Below are positions 27,085 through 36,653 of a stretch of DNA of 64,000 nucleotides, piece by piece. The stretch covers positions 1,860,001-1,924,000 of the forward strand of contig JADJGJ010000001.1 in the NCBI GenBank assembly GCA_016708105.1, read 5' to 3'. Positions within the stretch are counted from its first letter, which is position 1, and each line of letters begins with the position of its first letter. The notes beneath the pieces were generated by a model. It ran no database searches. It had not been told where the DNA came from and was given only the letters and a program-made list of their open reading frames with translations. Position numbers and translations under genes: made by a program. This DNA is from Crocinitomicaceae bacterium. Its GTDB lineage: Bacteria; Bacteroidota; Bacteroidia; Flavobacteriales_D; Crocinitomicaceae.

Positions 27085-28563
27085 ATGATGAATAAAATTT
27101 ATTTCATCCTTGTTATTGGATTTTGTATTCAGGCACATGGTCAGAATATCCATTTTTTTAAATCTTATGGAAACACTGGGTATGATTATGGTAGAGACAT
27201 TCTTCAAACGCCTGATACCGGCTATATCGTTACCGGCAGTTCCAGCAGTTTTACATCAGCCAATGCCGATGCATTTCTTTTAAAAGTAGATTCGCTTGGA
27301 AATTTTGAATGGTCATATAATTACGGTGGCGCTGATTCTGATTGGGGCATGTCTGTTGTCATCACGCATGATTCGTCATACGCAGTTGGAGGTTATACAA
27401 ATAGTTTTGGAGCCGGTGGATTTGATTTTTATTTGGTGCGTACTGATGCGTCAGGAATTCCACTTTGGGAAAAAACTTACGGTGGTTCAGATTGGGAGAA
27501 AGCAGACGCATTAACGCAAGTGCCAACTGACAGTGGATTTGTTTTGGTTGGTGACACCTATAGTTTTGGAGCAGGCAACCGTGATATGTATATGGTAAGA
27601 ACCGATAAAAACGGAGATACCATTTGGACTAAAACCTATGGTGGAGCATTTGATGATTACGCAACAGGCGTATTGATAGATGGTGATTCAATTGTTGTTT
27701 GTGGCGGAACAGAAAGTTATGGATCAGGAATGAGTGACGGTATTATTTTGAAAATGGATTTAGATGGAAATATTGGGTGGGTTAAGGTAGTTGGAAAACC
27801 TCAAGAAGATTACTTTACGAATATCGTTAAAAGCAGTTTTTACTATTGTCTATCAGGATCAAAAAGCTACACCTATTCTACTGACTACAATGATTTCTGG
27901 GTTTATAAAATATTTTCAACCGGAACGGTTGTAATGGCAGATACAACTTGGGATGGAGATCAATTTGGGAATGATATTGCGAATGATGTGGTTGTTGAAC
28001 CTCTCACCAATATTGTTTATTATGGTGGCAGCACAACCAGCTGGGGCTCGGCTGATGTATCAGCAGGAATAACAGATTGTTTTATCAGCAAATTAGATGC
28101 AGGGTATGGGTGGATGCCATACGTTCAGAATTTTGGCGATTTGGGTTCAGATGCACTCTATGCTATGGACTATTGCAAAGATAAAGGCCTAGTTGCAGTT
28201 GGTGATTTAGATAAATATTCTACCGGCGGAAACAATGTGTTAATTGTGAAAATTGACAAAAACAATTCTTTTGGTTTTATAACGGTATTTCAAGATGTAG
28301 TTTTTGAAAACATTACTCTGACACTTGAAGACAATGAACATACACCAACATTGGTTTACCCTAATCCTTCAACGCAATTCGTACATATTAATTCAGAAAA
28401 TGATATTCAAAAAATATTAGTCTGGGATGCTCAGGGAAATTGTGTACTGATTCAAGAAGAAAATCAAAGTGTAGTTGATATTGGTAATTTGATGAGCGGA
28501 ATTTATTTTCTTGAAATTATATACGAAGAATCTATTTCAACATTCACGATTATCAAACCGTGA
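27085..28563 (+). CDS. secreted repeat protein with T9SS type A sorting domain
   Basis: The 492-residue product has a signal peptide (about 1-20, ending AHGQN). Residues about 25-400 contain six or seven propeller-like repeats with DTGYIVTGSSSSFT / NSFGAGGFDFYLVRTDASG / W.KTYGG. The C-terminus (YPNPSTQFVHI ... MSGIYFLEIIYEE ... TIIKP) is a T9SS type A sorting domain. It likely functions on the surface or extracellularly. It begins 2 bp after the preceding barrel gene, so the three genes 24219-28563 look like one operon. No catalytic motif is visible. Confidence 0.88.
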   Translation: MMNKIYFILVIGFCIQAHGQNIHFFKSYGNTGYDYGRDILQTPDTGYIVTGSSSSFTSANADAFLLKVDSLGNFEWSYNYGGADSDWGMSVVITHDSSYAVGGYTNSFGAGGFDFYLVRTDASGIPLWEKTYGGSDWEKADALTQVPTDSGFVLVGDTYSFGAGNRDMYMVRTDKNGDTIWTKTYGGAFDDYATGVLIDGDSIVVCGGTESYGSGMSDGIILKMDLDGNIGWVKVVGKPQEDYFTNIVKSSFYYCLSGSKSYTYSTDYNDFWVYKIFSTGTVVMADTTWDGDQFGNDIANDVVVEPLTNIVYYGGSTTSWGSADVSAGITDCFISKLDAGYGWMPYVQNFGDLGSDALYAMDYCKDKGLVAVGDLDKYSTGGNNVLIVKIDKNNSFGFITVFQDVVFENITLTLEDNEHTPTLVYPNPSTQFVHINSENDIQKILVWDAQGNCVLIQEENQSVVDIGNLMSGIYFLEIIYEESISTFTIIKP

Positions 28564-28564
28564 T

Positions 28565-29320
28565 TCATTTTTTCATAATTTGATCAGAAATTAGTGTGTA
28601 CAGTTTTTTCAAATCTTCATCACCTAACATAACCAGGTGAGATTTAATTGTATCATAATCCTTTCTCCTTGCAGGTCCGGTTTGAGATTTCTCGGCTCCT
28701 AAATCAAATACTTTATTAATCGTTTCAACCATTAAGGGCTTTAAAATATCAAAAGATATTTGCTCTTCTCTCAATAAATCTCCAGCCACTAAAAGCATGT
28801 AGTTTGAGAAATTGTTTGCAAATACAGCAGCCAAATGCAACACTCTACGTTGATGATCATCTAATTTGTGAATATTGGGCGACAGATATTCTGATGCAAA
28901 CTGAACTAATTCAGCATTGAAACTTTCTGAATTTGCATCAATAATGAATGGGATGTTTTTCATTTCAACTAATCGTCCTTCACTAAAAGTTTGCAACGGA
29001 TATAGCACACCGTAATGCAGTATACCTGATAATTTATCTATAGGAGTGGTTCCTGAAATATGAACAACTCTTTTTGAATTTGTTAAATGCTTTGCCACCG
29101 CTTCAACTTCACCATCATTAACACAAATGATGCACAAATCCGCTTCCGGTAGTGCTTGAATGTCTTCATAAACTAGAAGTTTCAGCTCTGCCGCTATCTT
29201 CAACCTTCTATTGCTTTTTAGCAAAACAGCATTTATTGCGCAACCATTAGCAATCAATTGTTTTGCTATTGCTTGTCCAGCATTTCCAAAACCTATAATG
29301 TTTACTGATTTAATTTGCAT
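28565..29320 (-). CDS. DUF2520/Rossmann-fold oxidoreductase-like protein
   Basis: The 251-residue product has an N-terminal NAD(P)-binding Rossmann motif (NIIGFGNAGQAIAKQL, residues 8-23) and the DUF2520 C-terminal helical domain (VFANNFSNYMLLVAGDLL ... LMVETINKVFDLGAEKSQTGPARRKD). The fold is that of 6-phosphogluconate/ketopantoate-type dehydrogenases; the substrate is unknown. The gene overlaps the upstream leftward glycosyltransferase-like gene by 11 bp, so the two are probably co-transcribed. Its stop lies one base from the convergent T9SS gene stop. Confidence 0.88.
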   Translation of the reverse strand: MQIKSVNIIGFGNAGQAIAKQLIANGCAINAVLLKSNRRLKIAAELKLLVYEDIQALPEADLCIICVNDGEVEAVAKHLTNSKRVVHISGTTPIDKLSGILHYGVLYPLQTFSEGRLVEMKNIPFIIDANSESFNAELVQFASEYLSPNIHKLDDHQRRVLHLAAVFANNFSNYMLLVAGDLLREEQISFDILKPLMVETINKVFDLGAEKSQTGPARRKDYDTIKSHLVMLGDEDLKKLYTLISDQIMKK

Positions 29321-30755
29321 TCTCAGAATAAAATTTAGTTACGGACACCCCGCCTTTAAATTCATAGCGTTCAAACTTATCAAATACATTCTCAAGTCCT
29401 GATCTTATTGTATTATCAGGATAAAGAAATTCAGAATTTGCATCTAAGAAAATAACACTCGTTTCACCTTTCCACATTTCAATATCGTTGAAATTATATG
29501 CTTTTGAAATTCGTTCATTTACAAGAAATTCATCAATATTTTTATAGTCCTGAAAACCTGATAAACTATAATGATAGAGAAAAGTTAGATCATAGAACGG
29601 TGGGCAAATTACAATCCTTGAATTTGGTTCCCTTAGCATATTCAATGTCTCAACTTCATTATGAGGTTCACGATTATTATCAGGAGTAAATTTCATTGAA
29701 AAAACCAATGGTAAAATCAGGATTAAAGAATATCTCTGTAAATTTTCTGTGATCAATTTACGCATCAGAATTCCAGCTGCAATATACAATGGTATTGTAG
29801 TAAACAGGAGGTATCTGTCAAGAAAAATTGGCTGCACCAGATATGAAAAAATAAACATACCCAGATAAAAACCAAAAAAGATCAATAAAATAAATGCATC
29901 CTTGTTTTCAATATTGAATATTGATTTTATATTCCTTTTAAACCGAATGTATGAAATAAGGATAAGAATCAACAATCCTGAACTGAATGCAACAAAGGAA
30001 AAAGTATTATTAAAAAAACGGATAATGTTCCCGTACAACTCTGTCGGATGAGGGTCAGGAACCCAGGTTCCATGTTCAGAAAAATTTCCGATTCTTGAGA
30101 CGAACCAATTTATCCCAGGCATGTATAATATGAGTGACAGTAAAACAGAACCGAGAAAGTATAGAAGGATGCGGTAATTCAATTTTACCGCAAACACAAG
30201 AATAACGAGAAATTCACCTACCATTATTAACATCCCTAAATAGTGGGCATACAAAAGCAAGGAATTCCAAATGGCTAACCTTAAAACTATCCTCCAATCA
30301 TTACTTTTTTCAAAAATCAGCTTATACAATTCCAACAAAATAAGTGTAAAAAGAAGAGTAAAAAGTGAATATACTCTAGCCTCCATTGCATGATAATGAT
30401 GAAACCTACTGAAAATAAAAAGTAAGATGATAAGAATAGAAATTTGCTGAGAGACAAATTTTCTGGAGAGTTTAAATAAGAATGGAATGGTTAAAACACT
30501 GAACAGTAAAGAAAGTGAACGCACAGAAATTGGATCTATTCCAAAGATGTCTATCCAAAAATGTAAGGCAAAAAAATGCAAAGGCGGATTATTTTCAGAT
30601 GCAAATAATTTTAATTGATCTCCCAAATCCTGCTGAGCCCAAAAAATAGAAAAAGGCTCATCCAAAGCAATGGGGAAAGAATTGATAAACGGAAGACATA
30701 CCGCTATTTGCAGTAGCATTAGTATTATGATGATATTTCTATCAGACAGCTTCAT
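29310..30755 (-). CDS. GT-C type membrane glycosyltransferase (ArnT/PMT-like)
   Basis: The 481-residue polytopic protein (ATG at 30755; a TTG at 30806 would add 17 residues) has roughly 10-11 membrane segments. The first periplasmic loop carries the acidic motif ALDEPFSIFW, typical of GT-C enzymes such as dolichyl- or undecaprenyl-phosphate-mannose transferases, and SENNPPLHFF and HYHAMEARVYS follow as in that family. A soluble C-terminal part of about 110 residues follows. It likely transfers a lipid-linked sugar at the periplasmic face; donor and acceptor are unknown. Confidence 0.8.
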   Translation of the reverse strand: MKLSDRNIIIILMLLQIAVCLPFINSFPIALDEPFSIFWAQQDLGDQLKLFASENNPPLHFFALHFWIDIFGIDPISVRSLSLLFSVLTIPFLFKLSRKFVSQQISILIILLFIFSRFHHYHAMEARVYSLFTLLFTLILLELYKLIFEKSNDWRIVLRLAIWNSLLLYAHYLGMLIMVGEFLVILVFAVKLNYRILLYFLGSVLLSLILYMPGINWFVSRIGNFSEHGTWVPDPHPTELYGNIIRFFNNTFSFVAFSSGLLILILISYIRFKRNIKSIFNIENKDAFILLIFFGFYLGMFIFSYLVQPIFLDRYLLFTTIPLYIAAGILMRKLITENLQRYSLILILPLVFSMKFTPDNNREPHNEVETLNMLREPNSRIVICPPFYDLTFLYHYSLSGFQDYKNIDEFLVNERISKAYNFNDIEMWKGETSVIFLDANSEFLYPDNTIRSGLENVFDKFERYEFKGGVSVTKFYSENAN

Positions 30756-30838
30756 GCAAATCTTCACCAAACTTATTAATTTTGCTTCAATAGCCGTTGC
30801 TTTCAACTTACCAAAAATGCAGATGGTTAATTATTTTT

Positions 30839-32047
30839 ATGGAAGATGTATTTATTATTTCAGCCGCACGTACGGCAATTGGGAATTTGGGCGGAACCCT
30901 TTCAGCGGTGCGCACTGATGATTTAGCGGCCATTGTAATCAAAGAATTGTTGAAACAAAATCCAACAATTGATCCGGCTGACATTGAAGATGTAATTTTA
31001 GGTTGCGCTAATCAAGCCGGTGAAGATAATCGGAATGTAGCACGCATGAGTAGTTTGCTGTCCGGGCTTCCGGTTACCGTGGGAGGTGAAACAGTGAACC
31101 GTCTCTGCGCATCAGGTATGGCGGCGGTTATCAATGCTGCTAGGGCATTGAATGATCAAGCCGGTGAAATTTATATTGCCGGTGGTGTTGAAAGCATGAC
31201 GCGCGCTCCGTATGTAATGTCTAAATCTTCAGCTCCTTTTGGTCGTGATGTTCAATTGTTTGATTCTGCTTTTGGTTGGCGATTCATCAACCCACGCATG
31301 AAAGAATTGTATGGCGTGGATGGCATGGGTGAAACTGCTGAAAACTTGGTTGATATGTACAAGATATCACGTGAAGACCAGGATAAATTCGCCTTTTGGA
31401 GTCAGCAAAAAGCAAAGTCTGCGCTTGAAAGTGGAAGATTTGCAAAAGAAATTGTAGCTATTGAAATTCCTCAAAAGAAAAAAGATCCAATCATTTTTGC
31501 TGCTGATGAATTCATGAAACCAACTACTACATTAGAAACGTTGGCTGGTCTGCGTCCTGCGTTCAGGGCTCAGGGCGGAACAGTTACTGCGGGTAATGCA
31601 TCAGGTTTAAATGATGGGGCCGCCGCACTTTTACTTGCGAATGGTGCAGCAACAAAACGAAATAATTTAAAACCTATCGCGCGTATAGTTTCTGCAGCAG
31701 TTGCAGGTGTTGAACCACGTATCATGGGTATTGGACCGGTTCCGGCAAGTGAAAAAGCTTTACAGCGTGCAGGTCTTTCACTCCGTGATATGGATATTAT
31801 TGAGATAAACGAAGCCTTTGCTGCTCAAGTATTAGCTTGCACTCGTAAAATGGGATTAGCAGATGATGATCCCCGTATCAATCCAAATGGCGGAGGTATT
31901 TCGCTTGGGCATCCTCTTGGAATGACCGGTGCGCGAATTATTCAAACTGCAGCCCTTCAGTTGCAGGAAACAAAAAAGAAATATGCATTGGTAACATTAT
32001 GTATTGGTGTTGGACAAGGTTATGCAACCGTGATTGAGCGGGTATAA
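30839..32047 (+). CDS. acetyl-CoA C-acyltransferase (thiolase)
   Basis: The 402-residue product starts at ATG 30839; the 14 extra residues from a TTG at 30797 do not resemble the family. All thiolase landmarks are present: VNRLCASGMAAV with the nucleophilic Cys near 90, GGVESMTRAPY, NEAFAAQ, GGGISLGHPLGMTGAR with the catalytic His, and the second Cys in LCIGVGQG. Thiolases cleave 3-ketoacyl-CoA or condense two acetyl-CoA. The pattern around DSAFGWRFINP is closest to the 3-oxoadipyl-CoA/acetyl-CoA thiolase branch, but the exact substrate cannot be fixed here. Confidence 0.95.
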   Translation: MEDVFIISAARTAIGNLGGTLSAVRTDDLAAIVIKELLKQNPTIDPADIEDVILGCANQAGEDNRNVARMSSLLSGLPVTVGGETVNRLCASGMAAVINAARALNDQAGEIYIAGGVESMTRAPYVMSKSSAPFGRDVQLFDSAFGWRFINPRMKELYGVDGMGETAENLVDMYKISREDQDKFAFWSQQKAKSALESGRFAKEIVAIEIPQKKKDPIIFAADEFMKPTTTLETLAGLRPAFRAQGGTVTAGNASGLNDGAAALLLANGAATKRNNLKPIARIVSAAVAGVEPRIMGIGPVPASEKALQRAGLSLRDMDIIEINEAFAAQVLACTRKMGLADDDPRINPNGGGISLGHPLGMTGARIIQTAALQLQETKKKYALVTLCIGVGQGYATVIERV

Positions 32048-32079
32048 TTCTTGTTATTTATTCTTCAGAAAAATTCAAA

Positions 32080-33255
32080 TTGAAAACAGTAGTTGTTGGT
32101 TTATCGGGTGGTGTTGATTCCAGTATAGCTGCATGGCTCTTGAAAGAACAAGGGTATCATGTGATCGGTATCTTCATGAAAAACTGGCATGATGAAAGTG
32201 TAACAATTTCTGATGAATGTCCGTGGATTGATGATAGCAATGATGCTTTGTTGGTTGCACAAAAATTAAATATTCCTTTTCAAACGTTAGACCTGAGTGA
32301 AGAATATAAAAAGCGAATAGTTGACTATATGTTTGCAGAATATGAAGCCGGTCGTACTCCTAATCCGGACGTTTTATGCAATCGTGAAATTAAATTTGAT
32401 GTCTTTCTGAAAGCTGCTAAAAGTCTCGGGGCTGATTATGTTGCAACCGGTCATTATTGTAGAAAAGAAATGGCAGAAAATGGAATGTTTCGCTTGTTGG
32501 TCGGCAAGGATAAAAATAAAGATCAGAGTTATTTTTTATGTCAGCTTACTCAAGATCAACTTGCCATGGCTTTGTTTCCAATTGGTGATTTAGAAAAAAG
32601 TGAGGTTCGTAAAATTGCTGCTGAACAAGATTTAGTAACGGCTGATAAAAAAGATTCGCAAGGTTTATGTTTTGTAGGCAAAGTGAAGCTACCTGTTTTT
32701 TTGCAACAACAACTAATGCCTAAGAAAGGTGAAATTGTTGAAATTTCTGCAGATCTTGAAATATTGAAAGCATATCACCAAAAAGTAAATGAACACGATT
32801 ACCGGTTTTTATCACAACCTTTTTTATTCCATAAATCAGATGGAAAAGTGAAAGGTGAACATCAAGGTGCGCACTATTTTACCATTGGGCAACGCAAGGG
32901 ATTACAAGTTGGTGGTTCACCGCTTCCATTATTTGTAATAGCAACTGACACCAAAGAAAATATTATTTATACCGGACAAGGGGAGCATCATCCCGGATTG
33001 AACAAAAATGCACTCTTCATCAAAACCCAAGATGTACATTGGTTGCGTACAGATAAAAAAATGAAAACGGGTGAAAGCCAAAACTATCTTGTGCGTATTA
33101 GATACAGACAAAAATTAGAAAATGCCACCTTGTTTTGTGAAGATGAAGGCGTATATATTTTGTTTGAAAATTTAATGAAAGGTATAAGCCCCGGTCAATT
33201 CGCTGCCTGGTATGAAGGGGAAGAACTAATAGGTTCTGGTGTAATTTTCAGCTGA
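32080..33255 (+). CDS. mnmA: tRNA-specific 2-thiouridylase MnmA
   Basis: MnmA makes the 2-thio modification of U34 in Glu, Gln and Lys tRNAs. The 391-residue product needs the TTG start at 32080: the PP-loop SGGVDSS begins at residue 9 and the next Met is at 33. The catalytic pair is visible as DVLCNREIKF (Cys near 105) and SQGLCFVG (persulfide Cys near 205), along with ATGHY and KDQSYFL. Length fits the family. It follows the thiolase gene by 32 bp. Confidence 0.95.
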   Translation: MKTVVVGLSGGVDSSIAAWLLKEQGYHVIGIFMKNWHDESVTISDECPWIDDSNDALLVAQKLNIPFQTLDLSEEYKKRIVDYMFAEYEAGRTPNPDVLCNREIKFDVFLKAAKSLGADYVATGHYCRKEMAENGMFRLLVGKDKNKDQSYFLCQLTQDQLAMALFPIGDLEKSEVRKIAAEQDLVTADKKDSQGLCFVGKVKLPVFLQQQLMPKKGEIVEISADLEILKAYHQKVNEHDYRFLSQPFLFHKSDGKVKGEHQGAHYFTIGQRKGLQVGGSPLPLFVIATDTKENIIYTGQGEHHPGLNKNALFIKTQDVHWLRTDKKMKTGESQNYLVRIRYRQKLENATLFCEDEGVYILFENLMKGISPGQFAAWYEGEELIGSGVIFS

Positions 33256-33283
33256 CCTTTTTTTGAGAATCAGATTCACCTGA

Positions 33284-33553
33284 TTAATTCAAACTGTGTA
33301 GTCCAAAAAATTTACCCAAATCATTGAACTGCAGATCAACGTTTCCCGCAATAATATCTCTCAGCTGCGCTACTTCAACAAGTGATAGATTTGAGTTCAT
33401 TCCAAGTGATTCATGTGCTTTTAATTTTGCCTGCGCACGACGTATCATTTCATGTTTCAATTGATCTGTATTCATAGTCTGTGGTTTTGTTGTCATGACC
33501 ACGTGTACGACTAAATGAAATTCAGGTTGCAGATGAACTTGATTTTTTTTCAC
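33284..33553 (-). CDS. small hypothetical protein, start uncertain
   Basis: This short leftward frame has 89 codons from a GTG at 33553, but ATG starts at 33496 or 33475 are more likely. The best-looking part is the helical C-terminal ~60 residues (LKHEMIRRAQAKLKAHESLG ... LVEVAQLRDIIAGNVDLQFNDLGKFFGL). No family is recognised. It lies between MnmA (convergent) and a long perfect palindrome. Confidence 0.45.
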   Translation of the reverse strand: MKKNQVHLQPEFHLVVHVVMTTKPQTMNTDQLKHEMIRRAQAKLKAHESLGMNSNLSLVEVAQLRDIIAGNVDLQFNDLGKFFGLHSLN

Positions 33554-33570
33554 GATAAATATTTTTTTTT

Positions 33571-33614
33571 ATCCATTTGTAGGCGCAGGTCGCGACCTGC
33601 GCCTACAAATGGAT
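33571..33614. repeat. 44 bp perfect palindrome, dispersed repeat
   Basis: The sequence from 33571 to 33614 equals its own reverse complement with no central spacer (22 bp arms). The centre is GCAGGTCG|CGACCTGC inside a TAGGCG...CGCCTA frame. It is related to the 28 bp palindrome at 48125-48152. It is G+C-rich in an AT-rich intergenic region and has no T-tract in terminator position. Confidence 0.85.
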
Positions 33615-33671
33615 AACCTGCGCCTTCAAAGCGGGCGAATAAATAATCAGCGTGATTTTTATCTGAAATAA

Positions 33672-35861
33672 TTATCTCGTGAACAACAACTCACGTAATT
33701 TTGGCAAAGGCCATGATTCATCTTCCACCATGATCTCAAGCTTATCAGCGTGGTAACGTATCTCATCAAAATATGATTTCACATGATCACAATAGGCAAT
33801 TGCACGTTCTCTTGCATCTTTAATCACGTTTGCTTTTTTACGTTCATCAATCATCAGGTTTACTTTATCATTCATGGCGTTAACATGTTTTGATATAGAC
33901 TTGATGAAATTAATTTGAGTACGTGCTGCCAATTTCCCTTCTTCTTCGCCCAGAATATCAATAATGCCTTTCACGTTTTTAATCAACACATTCTGATACG
34001 CCAATGCCGCCGGTATGATGTGATTTTTTGCAAGATCGCCCATTACCCTTGACTCAATCTGAATTTTAAGCATATAACTTTCCAGCTCAATATCATGTCT
34101 TGCATGCAATTCTACTTCTGACAGAATACCATGTTTGATGAAAAGTTTTTTTGTTTCTTTTTTACCCCATATATCCAGCGCTCTCGGAGTATCTTTGATA
34201 TTAGATAAGCCTCTTTTTTCAGCTTCTATCACCCACTCGTCTCCATAACCATTGCCTTCAAAACGAATTTTTTTTGATGCTTTAATTAATTTCTGCAGCT
34301 CTTTCAAAATTGCTTCATCTTTCTTCTCTCCTTTTTCAATTTCTGCATCAATTACTTTTTTAAATTCTATCAATTGATTTGCTACAATGGTATTCAACAC
34401 TGTCATTGCATGTGCGCAGTTTGCAGATGAACCAACGGCGCGGAATTCAAATTTATTTCCTGTAAATGCAAATGGAGAAGTTCTGTTTCTATCGGTATTA
34501 TCTAATAGTAATTGCGGAATTTTTCCGATGTTCAATTTCAATTCAGTCTTTGCTTCAGGAGTCATTTTTCCGGCAGAAATACTTTCTTCCAGATCATCCA
34601 ACATTTTGGTGAGTTGCGTTCCAATGAAAACAGAAATAATTGCCGGTGGTGCCTCATTAGCGCCTAACCGATGATCATTACTAGCGGTTGCAATTGATGC
34701 GCGCAACACATCTGCCTGATCATGTATTGCCTTGATGGTATTAACAAAAAAAGTAAGGAACTGCAAATTTGATTTTGGATTTTTTCCGGGTTGCAATAAA
34801 TTAACTCCGGTGTTTGTTCCCATTGACCAATTGTTGTGCTTACCTGATCCGTTCACACCTGCAAATGGTTTTTCATGCAACAAAACTCTGAAATTATGTT
34901 TGCGTGCAATTTTATCCATTAAATCCATCAGCAATAAATTGTGATCATTGGCAATGTTCACTTCTTCAAACATAGGTGCACACTCATACTGATTTGGGGC
35001 AACTTCATTATGTCTTGTTGTAACAGGTATTCCGAGCAAATGAGATTCATATTCAAACTCACGCATAAATTCAGTTACTCTATCCGGAATAGAGCCAAAA
35101 TAATGATCTTCCAACTGCTGTCCCTTCGCGGGCTCATGTCCAAATAATGCTCTGCCGGTCATCATCAAATCAGGCCGCGCTGAGTACAAGGCAGAGTCAA
35201 CTAGAAAATATTCTTGTTCCCACCCCAATGTTGCTTTAACACTAGTTACATCTTTATCAAAATATTCACACACATCTTTTGCTGCGCTTTCAACTGCGTG
35301 TAGTGCTTTTAATAAAGGCATTTTATAATCAAGCGCTTCGCCTGTATAGGCAATAAACACAGTGGGAATACATAAAGTTTTTCCAATCACAAAAGCAGGA
35401 GATGAAGGATCCCAAGCCGTATAGCCACGCGCTTCAAAAGTATTTCTGATACCGCCGTTTGGAAATGATGATGCATCAGGTTCTTGTTGCACCAACATAT
35501 CTCCTTCAAATCTTTCAATGGCTTTTCCTGCACCAACAGGCTTAAAAAAACTATCGTGTTTTTCGGCAGTAGTTCCGGTTAATGGTTGAAACCAGTGTGT
35601 ATAATGTGTTGCCCCTTTTGAAATTGCCCAATCTTTCATGGCTGTTGCAATTTGATCTGCAACCGAACGATCAACCGGTGTTCCAAATTGTATGGCTGAT
35701 TTCACAATTTTATAAGCCGACTCTGTGAGACACTCACGCATTTTATCTATATGAAAAGTGTTCTCTCCAAAATATTGTGATACCCGATTGGTTAGTTCAG
35801 GCATTGGATTCGATTTTCTGTGAAGAACTTCGTGTAAGGATGCTTTTCTAATGGTTGCCAT
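33672..35861 (-). CDS. glnN: glutamine synthetase type III
   Basis: The enzyme makes glutamine from glutamate, ammonia and ATP. The 729-residue length is that of GSIII, far above GSI. Family regions are visible: GWEQEYFLVD near 220, HYFGSIPDRV, VTTRHNEVAPNQYECAP, GVNGSGKHNNWSMGT (ATP/substrate loop), ASNDHRLGANEAPPAI, and NRTSPFAFTGNKFEFRAVGSS with the metal/adenylate residues. GSIII is frequent in Bacteroidota. No nitrogen-regulator gene is adjacent. The start is the ATG at 35861. Confidence 0.97.
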   Translation of the reverse strand: MATIRKASLHEVLHRKSNPMPELTNRVSQYFGENTFHIDKMRECLTESAYKIVKSAIQFGTPVDRSVADQIATAMKDWAISKGATHYTHWFQPLTGTTAEKHDSFFKPVGAGKAIERFEGDMLVQQEPDASSFPNGGIRNTFEARGYTAWDPSSPAFVIGKTLCIPTVFIAYTGEALDYKMPLLKALHAVESAAKDVCEYFDKDVTSVKATLGWEQEYFLVDSALYSARPDLMMTGRALFGHEPAKGQQLEDHYFGSIPDRVTEFMREFEYESHLLGIPVTTRHNEVAPNQYECAPMFEEVNIANDHNLLLMDLMDKIARKHNFRVLLHEKPFAGVNGSGKHNNWSMGTNTGVNLLQPGKNPKSNLQFLTFFVNTIKAIHDQADVLRASIATASNDHRLGANEAPPAIISVFIGTQLTKMLDDLEESISAGKMTPEAKTELKLNIGKIPQLLLDNTDRNRTSPFAFTGNKFEFRAVGSSANCAHAMTVLNTIVANQLIEFKKVIDAEIEKGEKKDEAILKELQKLIKASKKIRFEGNGYGDEWVIEAEKRGLSNIKDTPRALDIWGKKETKKLFIKHGILSEVELHARHDIELESYMLKIQIESRVMGDLAKNHIIPAALAYQNVLIKNVKGIIDILGEEEGKLAARTQINFIKSISKHVNAMNDKVNLMIDERKKANVIKDARERAIAYCDHVKSYFDEIRYHADKLEIMVEDESWPLPKLRELLFTR

Positions 35862-36129
35862 AATAAATTTATATTTTTTGGCAAATGTACTCTATTTTTT
35901 ATGGGGGGTAATCCGTATTTAATATAATTATTTACCAACACCCCCTTGTTTTTTTAGGTTATTCTCTGCAAAATCAAATTTATTTGGCTTTTGAAGACAC
36001 TTTTTCAGACAGAATTATTAATATGCTGCCATATTGGCATTTTCTGAAACTATAAAAAGTCATTTTGGCTGTTTTATGTATTTGGCAAGTAAATTGCCTT
36101 GCTTAAATCGTATTTAAAACGAATAGTCT

Positions 36130-36567
36130 ATGTTATTACAAAAGAAAAAAGCAGAATTCCCGGTTTGGGGAGATGTATTTGGAAATTTTTTATCCAATGA
36201 TTGGTTAAATTTTCCACAGAATATGAAAGAAATAACAGGCACTTTTCCGGCCGTGAATGTAAAAGAAACCGAAACAGATTATCAAATTGAAATGGCTGTT
36301 CCGGGAAAAAGTAAAGAAGATTTTAAAATTGATGTGCACGATAAATTACTGACTATTTCATCAGAGAATCGTCAATCAAAAGAAGAAAAAGAAGACAATT
36401 ATACGCGAAGAGAATTCAGTTATAGTTCATTCAGACGATCATTCAGACTACCCGAACTGGCAAATGAAGATGGTTGCGTTGCGAATTATACTGATGGAAT
36501 TTTAAAAGTTTCTGTTCCAAAAAAAGACTCTAAAAAACCCGGAGTGAAGTCGATCGAAGTTTCATAA
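36130..36567 (+). CDS. Hsp20/alpha-crystallin small heat shock protein
   Basis: The 145-residue product has the alpha-crystallin domain at about 40-135 (VKETETDYQIEMAVPGKSKEDFKIDVHDKLLTIS), the conserved FRRSFRLP strand and the ANYTDGILKVSVPK (AxxxnGvLxvxxPK) signature, followed by a short C-terminal tail. These ATP-independent chaperones hold unfolding proteins as oligomers. It stands alone, ends at a strong hairpin terminator and is divergent from glnN. Confidence 0.95.
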   Translation: MLLQKKKAEFPVWGDVFGNFLSNDWLNFPQNMKEITGTFPAVNVKETETDYQIEMAVPGKSKEDFKIDVHDKLLTISSENRQSKEEKEDNYTRREFSYSSFRRSFRLPELANEDGCVANYTDGILKVSVPKKDSKKPGVKSIEVS

Positions 36568-36602
36568 ATCAGCTCCGTTTTCATAGTTTGGGTTAGGTAA
36601 AA

Positions 36603-36642
36603 AAAAGCCCGCGATCAGATCGACTGCGGGCTTTTACATTTT
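36603..36642. terminator. bidirectional terminator between Hsp20 and DUF4836 genes
   Basis: The perfect 10 bp stem AAAAGCCCGC (36603-36612) / GCGGGCTTTT (36626-36635) has a 13 nt loop. A T-rich tract follows on the plus strand and an A-run precedes it, giving a T-run on the minus strand, so both convergent genes can use it. Confidence 0.88.
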
Positions 36643-36653
36643 TTAAAAATAGA

